A stretch of DNA of 64,000 bases from an uncultured Eubacteriales bacterium (lineage in GTDB: Bacteria > Bacillota > Clostridia > Oscillospirales > Acutalibacteraceae), in NCBI GenBank assembly GCA_948527295.1, contig CAOSWK010000001.1, positions 233,170-297,169 on the forward strand, given 5' to 3'. Below the pieces are notes generated by a model. It was not told the DNA's origin and searched no databases. It worked only from the letters and a program-made list of their open reading frames with translations. This document shows positions 43,101-49,634 of the stretch, piece by piece (positions within the stretch are counted from its first letter, which is position 1; every line of letters starts with the position of its first letter). The position numbers and the translations under genes are program-made.

Positions 43101-43593
43101 ATTTGGTGGTGAAGAAGAGTTTATTTCTGATGTGCTAAAGTTAGGAGGTACACGCTATAACGCAAAAACAGGTGAATTTAAGATAACAGATGGTAGTTAC
43201 GATAGGAAAACTGATAAAGCAAACGATAATGCTAATATTAACACGGTGAAAAATTTTTACAAGATAATAACAGGAGGGGATCCAAATACTCAAATAAAAG
43301 CAGCAGTAAAAATAAGAGAATATAAAAATAGCGGTTGGACTTTATCGGGAAGAGCACAAAGTCTTCTAGACCAACTAGAGGCACAAGATTGGAATTGGGC
43401 GGCATTTAGCCCGGAAACTTTGCCAAACCTTATTTCAGACCTCCGTAAGGTGGTGCCTAAAATAGAAAAAGGTAGAAATAACCTGTATTATTTAAATGAT
43501 GCTTGGTTCGGAACTAACGAAAACAGGAGCATTGAGTCGAAAGATTTAGAGAAGTTAATAGAAGTTCTTGACGACTACAATAGTTGGCTGTAA
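40135..43593 (+). CDS. Very large Nif11-leader protein 2, repeat-rich, unknown function
   Basis: 1152-aa protein starting MKKVEQFFKLIEGNEVLAKRL after MS, with a Nif11-type leader ending ELTREDLLNVSGG, Gly-Gly again at 86-87. A hydrophobic segment (residues ~93-113) ending SFADD looks like a signal sequence. The body is made of degenerate repeats: a 110-residue pair starting at ~143 and ~253 (KTFKYE..., HRSDES, NNIKS), a pair near 428 and 545 (NYSAKDF / NYAVRDF), and three blocks near 630, 714 and 846 (GI-x-x-x, then D-D/N-L). A low-complexity NANNKKD run is near 778. AGGGAG is 8 nt before the ATG. AT-rich. Downstream partner of protein 1; function unknown. Confidence 0.8.
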   Translation: MSMKKVEQFFKLIEGNEVLAKRLAKINEELKNESEEFLNCEQAINEKIIPFAEENGISFTAKDFLDYTNSKLPPELTREDLLNVSGGVSPKTFAITLGALLTLPVASGSLMSFADDGIGGSAPQQVQTQAATQNAANDEAEQKTFKYEPLWFSGHRSDESVKNNLVDFIIGNNIKSPDQIDNLLAFIDDASRVAPKIKIHNVAVSKDGTVKVGEKSYSFNSELQDSTQNPAFELISDIADKASANIVEEVPQKTFKYEQLSFSSHRSDESIKNNLVNFIIGNNIKSHDQIDNFLAFLDDASRVAPKIDISRNETYEDEKLYFFDKELQDSDQGSALELIKEVPQGVKSAVKNYYTPLSVKEENEGEKNPNEKSDYLYEVTKFIQSIKDLPKGFNLGDLIWDIENLLDEVKETKVNSYKVQHLCNLYNEYEKNYSAKDFTPSPEDASLEEQINNVYEFISSSFDVTKKTEEALKDAERDILRKAIAPNTGEIREDLYINLVGKENFERILEDLEKISDRKTWREEMKKLNEEENNFISKVEKIRKHYDLNYAVRDFSSSRSFENLSPIEQLNNLYSVVSKCESIFDVHEDTVKALRKNIEIFIEETWNARDKVLELSGTLNTEILKELNTVKEFAERSGIPFVARLNKVPNNPKVAEVFDSLLKTSRKINTTNDLSNKDAKEYKEWVEFLARHYYNPRLGAFEVPGAKGINGRQIIDVCKNSGIKLKVGDNNPVTQKNNIEGRFNKLAWVLNRASSVDDLTDLEGIKKELQDLVNEYYNANNKKDNANNKKDNANNKKDNANNNEDKKERFEIIEDTKERFEIPITESRGNEIVLVGTVSPQNGQTIINECKRLGIELKIDVKKFPEGLSDEQKFLYLEKIARKINNTDDLTETGKKVFESEGIKLIKELGKNKNNSQYREIYNKSYLKKVYENSISWPLIYARPDKEMSQMSKINYFAKVLKMCVKDGRKFEKQEDQKVLKENAEDGKKFGGEEEFISDVLKLGGTRYNAKTGEFKITDGSYDRKTDKANDNANINTVKNFYKIITGGDPNTQIKAAVKIREYKNSGWTLSGRAQSLLDQLEAQDWNWAAFSPETLPNLISDLRKVVPKIEKGRNNLYYLNDAWFGTNENRSIESKDLEKLIEVLDDYNSWL
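40561..41160 (+). repeat. Internal tandem repeat of ~110 codons in Nif11-leader protein 2
   Basis: Copy 1 begins at 40561 and copy 2 at 40891 (offset 330 nt). Both start with codons for KTFKYE and share NNLV-FIIGNNIKS-DQIDN and LAF-DDASRVAPKI. DNA identity is high in the first 180 nt and lower after. Confidence 0.85.
42466..42549 (+). repeat. 21-nt tandem repeat (three exact plus one degenerate unit)
   Basis: Unit AATGCTAATAATAAAAAAGA plus T, encoding NANNKKD, at 42466-42486, 42487-42507 and 42508-42528, then a variant ending in codons for NED. It is in frame and likely to vary in copy number by slippage. Confidence 0.9.
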
Positions 43594-43606
43594 GTTTTGT
43601 GCAGAG

Positions 43607-43630
43607 TTTAGGTAAATATTTTTACCTAAA
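43607..43630 (+). terminator. Hairpin after the Nif11-leader genes
   Basis: A perfect 10-bp stem TTTAGGTAAA / TTTACCTAAA with a TATT loop, 14 nt after the stop codon. It is AT-rich and lacks a T-tract, so it is a weak terminator at best. Confidence 0.4.
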
Positions 43631-43675
43631 AATGCAGCTGAGTGGTTAGTACGACTAGCTTGACGGCGATTGTGT

Positions 43676-43703
43676 AACACCTAAAAAGAGTTTTGCATAT
43701 TAT
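43676..43703 (+). promoter_or_regulatory. Possible sigma-K-like (mother cell) promoter
   Basis: AACA (43676-43679) and CATATTAT (43696-43703), 16 nt apart, fit the sigma-K pattern mACm-N14-gkCATAnnnTa except for one base. The downstream gene looks like a spore coat protein. Confidence 0.35.
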
Positions 43704-43740
43704 TATAAAAAATGTATCTACTTTTTTTAGGAGGATTAGT

Positions 43741-44382
43741 ATGGCTAACACGAGCAACAACGGTAACTTTACGGATGCAGAACTGGATATGGCAAGGATT
43801 TATGGAGTGAATGAGCCTGCGGATGCAGATGGTTCGGAGAGAAACTTGGAGAATCTGGCCGGGTACAACGTGAATGAACCTGAGGCAAATGCGCAGGGGG
43901 ACAGTCGTGCAAATGCTGACAATCGCACTGCAGAGGCTGATAGGACTTTGCCGAATAATGGTGATATTAACAATACGACTCAGCGTGAGGACTTGGAGGC
44001 CAGAAACAACACGACTCAGCAAGTAGAGCAGCGGAATGATCAGATGATTCCGGCGCCGCACCGGCAAGAGCAGACTTTGCCAACGGGACGGCCGAGTCAA
44101 GACAGCGAAAGTAGCAATGACGCCGAAAATAGCCTTAGTTTGGAGCATCATTTGCATGAGGTAAGCGACAAAAACATGGATGCATTTTTGCGCACGCAGA
44201 TCGGCAGGAACGTTCGGATGCAGTTTTTGATCGGCACGGATACTTTAATCGAGAAGTCCGGAGTGCTTCTAGCTGTGGGCAACAACTTCGTGGTGCTAAG
44301 AGAGCCCGAGTCTGGCGAGGTTGTAGTGTGCGATTTTGGCGGGACAAAGTTCGTTAATTTTGAGGGCGTCGAAGCAAGATAA
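43741..44382 (+). CDS. Spore-coat-like protein (GerQ-type C-terminal domain)
   Basis: 213-aa protein. The first ~130 residues are disordered and rich in Asn, Asp, Glu, Gln and Thr. The last ~75 residues, from NMDAFLRTQIGRNVRMQFLIGT through SGVLLAVGNNFVVLREPESGEVVVCDF, resemble the GerQ/coat-associated fold that binds the spore surface; this is an inference from pattern and is not certain. ATG 43741 follows AGGAGG with a short spacer. A sigma-K-like promoter upstream would fit expression in the mother cell. Confidence 0.6.
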   Translation: MANTSNNGNFTDAELDMARIYGVNEPADADGSERNLENLAGYNVNEPEANAQGDSRANADNRTAEADRTLPNNGDINNTTQREDLEARNNTTQQVEQRNDQMIPAPHRQEQTLPTGRPSQDSESSNDAENSLSLEHHLHEVSDKNMDAFLRTQIGRNVRMQFLIGTDTLIEKSGVLLAVGNNFVVLREPESGEVVVCDFGGTKFVNFEGVEAR

Positions 44383-44433
44383 GTACGAAAATTGTGTTTG
44401 ACACATAAAATATAATAGCCAAGCAGTTAGCCC

Positions 44434-44556
44434 GCGCGGGGCGGCCGCAAGCTGAGTCCACAAAAGAAATTTTTGGACTCAACAAAGAAAAAATGTTATT
44501 TTTTCTTGCTAAATCTTCAACGTAGTTGAAAAGATTTAGATGCGGCCGCCCCGCGC
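44434..44556. other. Cloverleaf-like element: 15-bp closing stem enclosing three hairpins
   Basis: A perfect 15-bp inverted repeat (44434-44448 with 44542-44556, each containing GCGGCCGC) encloses three hairpins: 44453-44481 (TGAGTCCA/TGGACTCA, extendable by AAAA/TTTT), 44485-44507 (AAGAAAAAAT/ATTTTTTCTT) and 44509-44539 (CTAAATCTT/AAGATTTAG plus CAAC/GTTG). TGTTTTTG follows. It could be a structured RNA, an elaborate terminator of the upstream gene, or a MITE-like palindromic element. No reading frame is present. Confidence 0.75.
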
Positions 44557-44585
44557 TGTTTTTGCGCAAATTTGTGAGCTGCGTC

Positions 44586-44615
44586 TTGTTAACGGGCCAA
44601 AATGTATGTTATAAT
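44586..44615 (+). promoter_or_regulatory. Promoter of the exonuclease III gene
   Basis: TTGTTA (44586-44591), 18 nt, perfect TATAAT (44610-44615), 37 nt upstream of the start codon. Confidence 0.55.
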
Positions 44616-44652
44616 ATTCTAATAAAGAAAAAAGAAAAAGGAGGCCAAACGG

Positions 44653-45408
44653 TTGAGGTTAATCTCGTGGAACGTGAATGGCCTGCGGGCGTGCATGAAT
44701 AAAGGGTTCATGGAGTTTTTTAAAGAGAGAAACGCCGACATATTCTGCATACAAGAGACCAAAATGCAAGAAGGCCAGGCAGAAGTGGCCGCAGATGGGT
44801 ATTATCAGTATTGGAACAGCGCCGACAAAAAAGGATATTCGGGTACGGCGGTGTTTACAAAGCAGAAGCCGCAGAATGTGAGTTACGACATAAACATGGA
44901 GGAGCATTCGCACGAGGGCCGCGTGATAACGCTGGAGATGAGCGATTTTTATCTGGTAAACTGCTATACGCCGAACGCTAAGCGGGGTCTGGAGCGGATA
45001 GACTACAGGATGAAGTGGGAGGACGACTTTCGGGCGTATTTGCTGGGGCTGGATGAGAGCAAGCCGGTGATTTTGTGCGGAGACTTAAACGTGGCGCATA
45101 ACGAGATAGACTTGAAAAACCCGGCGTCTAACCACAAAAATGCGGGCTTTTCGGACGAGGAAAGAGGCAAAATGACGCAGCTCCTAGATTCGGGGTTTAC
45201 CGACACATTTAGGCACTTGTACCCCGAAAAACGGGGCGCCTACACGTGGTGGTCGTACATGTTCAACGCGAGGGCCAACAACGCCGGGTGGCGCATCGAC
45301 TATTTTATCGTGTCGGACAAAATTAAATACAGGGTTGGGGATTCGATAATTCACAGCGAGGTGCTGGGTAGCGATCATTGCCCGGTGGAGCTGATATTAA
45401 AGGAGTGA
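44653..45408 (+). CDS. xth: Exodeoxyribonuclease III (AP endonuclease)
   Basis: 251-aa Mg-dependent AP endonuclease of the exonuclease III/EEP family, acting in base excision repair. It has LISWNVNGLRACMNKGF, IFCIQETKMQEGQ (catalytic Glu), NCYTPNA, GDLNVAHNEIDL, YTWWSYMFNARANNAGWRIDYFIVS and the final GSDHCPVEL (catalytic His). The start is TTG 44653, eight nt after AAGGAGG. The family is usually 250-270 aa. Confidence 0.95.
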   Translation: MRLISWNVNGLRACMNKGFMEFFKERNADIFCIQETKMQEGQAEVAADGYYQYWNSADKKGYSGTAVFTKQKPQNVSYDINMEEHSHEGRVITLEMSDFYLVNCYTPNAKRGLERIDYRMKWEDDFRAYLLGLDESKPVILCGDLNVAHNEIDLKNPASNHKNAGFSDEERGKMTQLLDSGFTDTFRHLYPEKRGAYTWWSYMFNARANNAGWRIDYFIVSDKIKYRVGDSIIHSEVLGSDHCPVELILKE

Positions 45409-45414
45409 GCGGGC

Positions 45415-45732
45415 GTGAGTAGCCGGAGCAAAGCGGTTTTGTCATATTTGGGGCTGTATTTTAGCGGAGTTTTATTTTTGGCGGCAGAAAAAAAGGACGA
45501 ATTTGTAAGGAAGTCGGCGGCGCAATCGGTGGTGTTAAGTTTGACGGCGCTGCTGTTTCGCAACTTTTTGGTGCTGATGCCCATCGTGGGAACGGGTCTC
45601 ACGGTATTATTTGACATTATTTTCGCCGCCGTGCTAGTATTTTTAATGGTGAAGGCGGCCAACAGCATATATTTTAAGTTGCCGATTATCGGCGAAATAT
45701 CGGAAAATTATGTAGCAAATTGGTTCAAATGA
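45415..45732 (+). CDS. Small membrane protein (Tic20/DUF4870-like)
   Basis: 105-aa protein with two to three hydrophobic segments and a starting motif LSYLGLYFSGVLFL then RKSAAQSVVLS, which resembles DUF4870/Tic20-type small membrane proteins of unknown role. GTG 45415 lies 6 nt after the xth stop; AAAGGAG is ~9 nt upstream. It precedes a Gld-like ABC operon and may be co-transcribed with it. Confidence 0.65.
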   Translation: MSSRSKAVLSYLGLYFSGVLFLAAEKKDEFVRKSAAQSVVLSLTALLFRNFLVLMPIVGTGLTVLFDIIFAAVLVFLMVKAANSIYFKLPIIGEISENYVANWFK

Positions 45733-45761
45733 ACATCAAAAATTTATAGGGAGTGGCGCAA

Positions 45762-46703
45762 ATGATAGAAGTAAAAGGCCTTTGCAAGAATTACGGCGGC
45801 AAAACAGCCATAAGCGATGTTAGCTTTACTGTGAACGATGGCGAGATTTTGGGATTTTTGGGCCCTAATGGAGCGGGAAAGTCCACAACGATGAACATCA
45901 TAACCGGGTACATATCGTCAACGGCCGGCACGGTCACAGTGGACGGCGACGAGATTATGGAAAACCCCATAGAAGTGAAGAAAAAGATCGGGTACCTGCC
46001 CGAACAACCGCCGCTCTACTTGGACATGACGGTAAAAGCTTATTTGAGTTTTATGTATGACCTAAAAAAGGTAAAATTAAACAAACCGCAGCATATCGAG
46101 CAGATCTGCAAGCTGGTGAAGATAGACGACGTGTACGACCGCGTGATAAAGCACCTTTCGAAGGGGTACAAGCAGCGGGTAGGCATTGCGCAGGCGTTGC
46201 TTGGAGAGCCAAAACTTCTTATTTTGGACGAACCCACTGTGGGGCTGGATCCTAACCAGATTATCGAGATCCGTGATCTTGTGAAGTCGCTGGGCAAAAG
46301 TCATACTATAATATTGTCGTCGCACGTTTTGCCGGAGGTTCAGTCGGTTTGCGACCGGGTCATTGTAATAAACAACGGCAAAGTTGTCGCCGACGATACA
46401 ACTGCGAACCTGTCTAGCGGGCTTTCGGCCGAAAACAGGCTGGTTTTGACTATTGAAGGCGAAAAAAATGCAGTTATAGCGGCGCTTAAGGCGGTTCCGG
46501 GAGTAACTGAAGTTGCGTTTAGCAGGCAAAATGCGGATTCTAGCGCGGAGTATGTGGTAAGTTACGACAAGAGTCAGGATGTTCGGAAGTTTGTTTTTTC
46601 AAAGATGGCAGAAATGAATTGTCCGATAATCTCCATGAGCAACGACAGCATGACGCTTGAGGACGTTTTTAGAAAGCTGACTCAAGATGAGCCCAGTAGA
46701 TAA
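45762..46703 (+). CDS. ABC transporter ATP-binding protein (GldA-like, ABC-2 type)
   Basis: 313-aa ATPase with GPNGAGKSTTMNIITGY (Walker A, residue ~38), LPEQPPLYLDMTV (Q-loop), LSKGYKQRVGIAQAL (signature), LLILDEPTVGLDPNQI (Walker B) and LSSHVLPE (H-loop). The C-terminal ~90 residues form the extra domain of the CcmA/GldA class. ATG 45762 follows AGGGAG. The following three genes encode a permease, a GldG-like protein and a DUF4340 protein, the set known from Gld-type transporters. Confidence 0.92.
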   Translation: MIEVKGLCKNYGGKTAISDVSFTVNDGEILGFLGPNGAGKSTTMNIITGYISSTAGTVTVDGDEIMENPIEVKKKIGYLPEQPPLYLDMTVKAYLSFMYDLKKVKLNKPQHIEQICKLVKIDDVYDRVIKHLSKGYKQRVGIAQALLGEPKLLILDEPTVGLDPNQIIEIRDLVKSLGKSHTIILSSHVLPEVQSVCDRVIVINNGKVVADDTTANLSSGLSAENRLVLTIEGEKNAVIAALKAVPGVTEVAFSRQNADSSAEYVVSYDKSQDVRKFVFSKMAEMNCPIISMSNDSMTLEDVFRKLTQDEPSR

Positions 46704-46755
46704 GCGGGCACGCGCGGTTGACAAATTTGAAAATCGAGAAAGGCAGAGAGGTTAA

Positions 46756-47460
46756 ATGGGAGCAATAATAAAACGCGAGATTTTGGCATATTTTTCGTCG
46801 GCAATCGGATACATAGTTTTGGCGGTGTTCTATGTTTTTGGCGGGTTCTACTTCTACATGAGCGCGCTGGTGTCGAACACGACGGACTTATCGTACACAT
46901 TTAGCAGCTTGTTTATCATTTTGATGTTCATCATCCCGATACTGACCATGCGGCTTTTTAGCGAAGAAAAAAAGCAAAAAACAGATCAAGCTTTGCTCAC
47001 AGCGCCCGTCAGTTTGATGTCGATTGCTTTGGGAAAATATTTTGCGGCAATAGTGATATACCTGTGCTGTATTGCGATCACGCTGGTGTACGCGGGGATA
47101 ATCGCGTGCTACAATGCGCCGTCTTGGACGAGCGTTTTTGGGAATTTTTTGGGCGTATTTTTGCTGGGTTCAGCGCTCATCGCGGTTGGAATGTTTTTAT
47201 CTTCGATTACAGAAAATCAAATCGTGGCGGCCATAGGCGGAATCGCGGTTGGAGTTTTGATGCTGTTCATGGATTCTATTGCGCAGGCCGTTTCGGTGGA
47301 GTTTGTAAGCAACATTTTGAGAGGAATCTCCTTCATGACGTACTACAACAACTTTACGCTGGGCATTGTGACGCTTAAGGACGTCGTGTTTTTTGTGAGC
47401 GTGAGCGCGCTGTTCGTGTTCTTGACGGTGCGAGTGTTTGAGAAAAAAAGATGGAGCTAG
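46756..47460 (+). CDS. ABC-2 type permease (GldF-like)
   Basis: 234-aa membrane protein with about six hydrophobic segments and the typical start IKREILAYFSSAIGYIVLAVFYVFGGFYF. The segment LTMRLFSEEKKQKTDQALLTAPVS between helices 2 and 3 is the hallmark of ABC-2/GldF permeases. It would pair with the upstream ATPase. Substrate unknown. An AGAGG ribosome binding site precedes the ATG. Confidence 0.9.
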   Translation: MGAIIKREILAYFSSAIGYIVLAVFYVFGGFYFYMSALVSNTTDLSYTFSSLFIILMFIIPILTMRLFSEEKKQKTDQALLTAPVSLMSIALGKYFAAIVIYLCCIAITLVYAGIIACYNAPSWTSVFGNFLGVFLLGSALIAVGMFLSSITENQIVAAIGGIAVGVLMLFMDSIAQAVSVEFVSNILRGISFMTYYNNFTLGIVTLKDVVFFVSVSALFVFLTVRVFEKKRWS

Positions 47461-47493
47461 AAGTTGCGGCAACAGAAGGGAGTATGACGTAAG

Positions 47494-48930
47494 ATGAAAG
47501 AAAAAATCGGCAAGATGCTCGCAAAGTTTAACACAAGAAAGTTCAAGGTGGGCAGCGTGGCAACGGCCATAACGGTGATTGTGGTGGCGGCGACGGTGGT
47601 GCTTAACCTGATTGTGGGCCAGCTGACGGACAAATTCAGCTTGAGCTTGGACTTGACTCAGAATAAAATTTTCTCGCTAACCGACCAGTCGATTGATTTT
47701 ATAAAGGACCTGAAGAAAGACGTAGAGATCGTGGTTTTGAGCGATGAAAACGCGTTCCCGAAGGTGAATTCGTATTTTGCGCAGGCGAATTCGGTTTTGA
47801 AAAAGTATGAGCAAAATTCGGACAAAATCAGGCTCAAGTACCTGGATCCGGTGAAGAATCCGGCGTATTTGAACGAATATCAGAACGAGAACCTGACCGA
47901 AAACAGCGTTATAGTGCGGTCGGGCGACAAGCACAAGATTATAACCGTGCAGGATATTTTTGAAATTCAAAGAAGTTACTACGGCAGCGCCATAACGGGC
48001 TCCAAGGCGGAGCAAGAGCTGACTTCGGCGATTTTATATGTTACGAGCGAGAATCAAGAAAAAATAGTGATACTGAAAGGCTACGGAGAACAGGATTCTA
48101 CCGCGTTTTCTGAGCTTTTGAAGAAGAATAATTTTAATGTGGAGGACGCCTCGGTTTTAACGCAGGAGATCCCCGAGGATGCTAGGCTGGTGATGATTTA
48201 TGCGCCCGAGCGGGACTTTGACGCACCGGCGATAGAGAAGGTCGAGAAATTCCTAGAACTGGGCGACAAGAATTTGATATACGTGCTCAACCCGAACCAG
48301 GCTGCGGCGCCGAATTTGAGTGCGTTTTTGGAGAAGCATGGCGTTAAGATTAATGAGGGCTTGGTTTACGAGACGGACATGAAAAAGGCGTACGGTAGCG
48401 CGTTTGAGGCGGTCAATGATTATGTGGACGAGGAATACAGCAGGCTGAAAAACAAGACGATCCCTGTAATGATGCTATATTGCAGGCCGATAGAGATTAC
48501 AAACAGCGAGAATACAAGGATTCTGTTGCAATTTTCGCCTACTACTGGCATTTTGCCAAAGGGCGCGGATCAGAATTTTGATTTTAGGGGCAATATATCT
48601 GGGCCGATCCCGTCTGTTGTGCTTTCTGACGTGAAGCTGGAAGACGCGAAAACGTCGAAGCTTGCGGTGATAGGCTCGTACGGTGCCTTGATGCCGGAGC
48701 TCTTGGCCTCGAACGCGCTCAATAACTCGGCGTACTTTGTGAATATGGTCAACACCATGACAAACCGCGAAGATGTGGGAATAACGATAGAGTCAAAGAG
48801 CATGGGTGGCGAAGAGTTGGGATTAGACAAAGCTACAGCAAACACAATCGGCATCATGATGGCAATAATTTTGCCAGCTGCGATTGTAATCATAGGAATA
48901 ATCGTATACTTCAGGCGAAAAAATAAGTAG
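47494..48930 (+). CDS. GldG-like ABC auxiliary protein
   Basis: 478-aa protein with an N-terminal membrane helix (residues ~22-42), a large extracytoplasmic region and a C-terminal helix (residues ~450-472). It has DLTQNKIFSLTDQSIDFIKDLKKDVEIVV, KIRLKYLDPVKNPAYL, and KIVILKGYGEQD, features of the GldG/ABC_transp_aux family. In gliding Bacteroidetes GldA-F-G form a transporter; in Firmicutes this set has no established substrate. Confidence 0.87.
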   Translation: MKEKIGKMLAKFNTRKFKVGSVATAITVIVVAATVVLNLIVGQLTDKFSLSLDLTQNKIFSLTDQSIDFIKDLKKDVEIVVLSDENAFPKVNSYFAQANSVLKKYEQNSDKIRLKYLDPVKNPAYLNEYQNENLTENSVIVRSGDKHKIITVQDIFEIQRSYYGSAITGSKAEQELTSAILYVTSENQEKIVILKGYGEQDSTAFSELLKKNNFNVEDASVLTQEIPEDARLVMIYAPERDFDAPAIEKVEKFLELGDKNLIYVLNPNQAAAPNLSAFLEKHGVKINEGLVYETDMKKAYGSAFEAVNDYVDEEYSRLKNKTIPVMMLYCRPIEITNSENTRILLQFSPTTGILPKGADQNFDFRGNISGPIPSVVLSDVKLEDAKTSKLAVIGSYGALMPELLASNALNNSAYFVNMVNTMTNREDVGITIESKSMGGEELGLDKATANTIGIMMAIILPAAIVIIGIIVYFRRKNK

Positions 48931-48951
48931 AACAGGCTGGGGGTCGCGATA

Positions 48952-49542
48952 ATGAGAAGACGAAAAAACACATTGATAGTCGTGTCGGCATTTTTTGCGC
49001 TATTGCTGGGGCTGCTGTTTTTCTTGATCTCGATGCCGGCGCCAGAGAAGGATGTCTCTTTGGACACGAGCAGTGTGAGCTTCGAGAACATCGTAAAGGT
49101 GGCTGAGGACAAGAAAATAGCGAGCGTTGCGGTGAAAAATCAGAGGGAAGGCTATGAAATTAAGGCCGAGAGCAAGGACGACAAGCAGGTTTACGCTGTT
49201 GCCGGCTGGGAAGAGGGCAAAACGTCGCAAGGCAAGGCGGAGGCGCTGTATGACAGCCTGATAAACCTGAAGCCGACGCAGAAAATAGACGACACAAGTG
49301 ATCTCTCGGCTTACGGATTGGATAACCCCGCCGCAGAGGTAACGGTGACGTTTTCTAACGACGAAAAGATGAAGCTGCTTTTGGGCAGCGACGCACCGCT
49401 CGGAAAGGGAGCATATGTTCGAGTTGAAGGCGACGAGGGGGTCTACTTGATAGACACCACGGACAAGGAGATTTTCTTGAATGAACAGGAGTTTTATCAG
49501 GAAAAAGAGGAAACACCGGACGCCCAAGCTGATCAGCAATAA
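48952..49542 (+). CDS. DUF4340 domain protein
   Basis: 196-aa protein with one N-terminal helix (residues ~7-27) and an extracytoplasmic domain with YGLDNPAAEVTVTFSNDEKMKLLLGSDAPLGKGAYVRVEGDEGVYLID, the DUF4340 pattern. It usually sits directly after GldG-like genes as here, so it is presumed to be an accessory of the same transporter. It has an acidic C-terminal tail. Confidence 0.85.
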   Translation: MRRRKNTLIVVSAFFALLLGLLFFLISMPAPEKDVSLDTSSVSFENIVKVAEDKKIASVAVKNQREGYEIKAESKDDKQVYAVAGWEEGKTSQGKAEALYDSLINLKPTQKIDDTSDLSAYGLDNPAAEVTVTFSNDEKMKLLLGSDAPLGKGAYVRVEGDEGVYLIDTTDKEIFLNEQEFYQEKEETPDAQADQQ

Positions 49543-49634
49543 TCCAACGGCGTGAACACTGTATAAAACGCAGAAGGAAGGAGATAGCATGGCCTCTGAG
49601 CAGCGCAATTGCGGGGCTGGAGCATGCGGAGATT

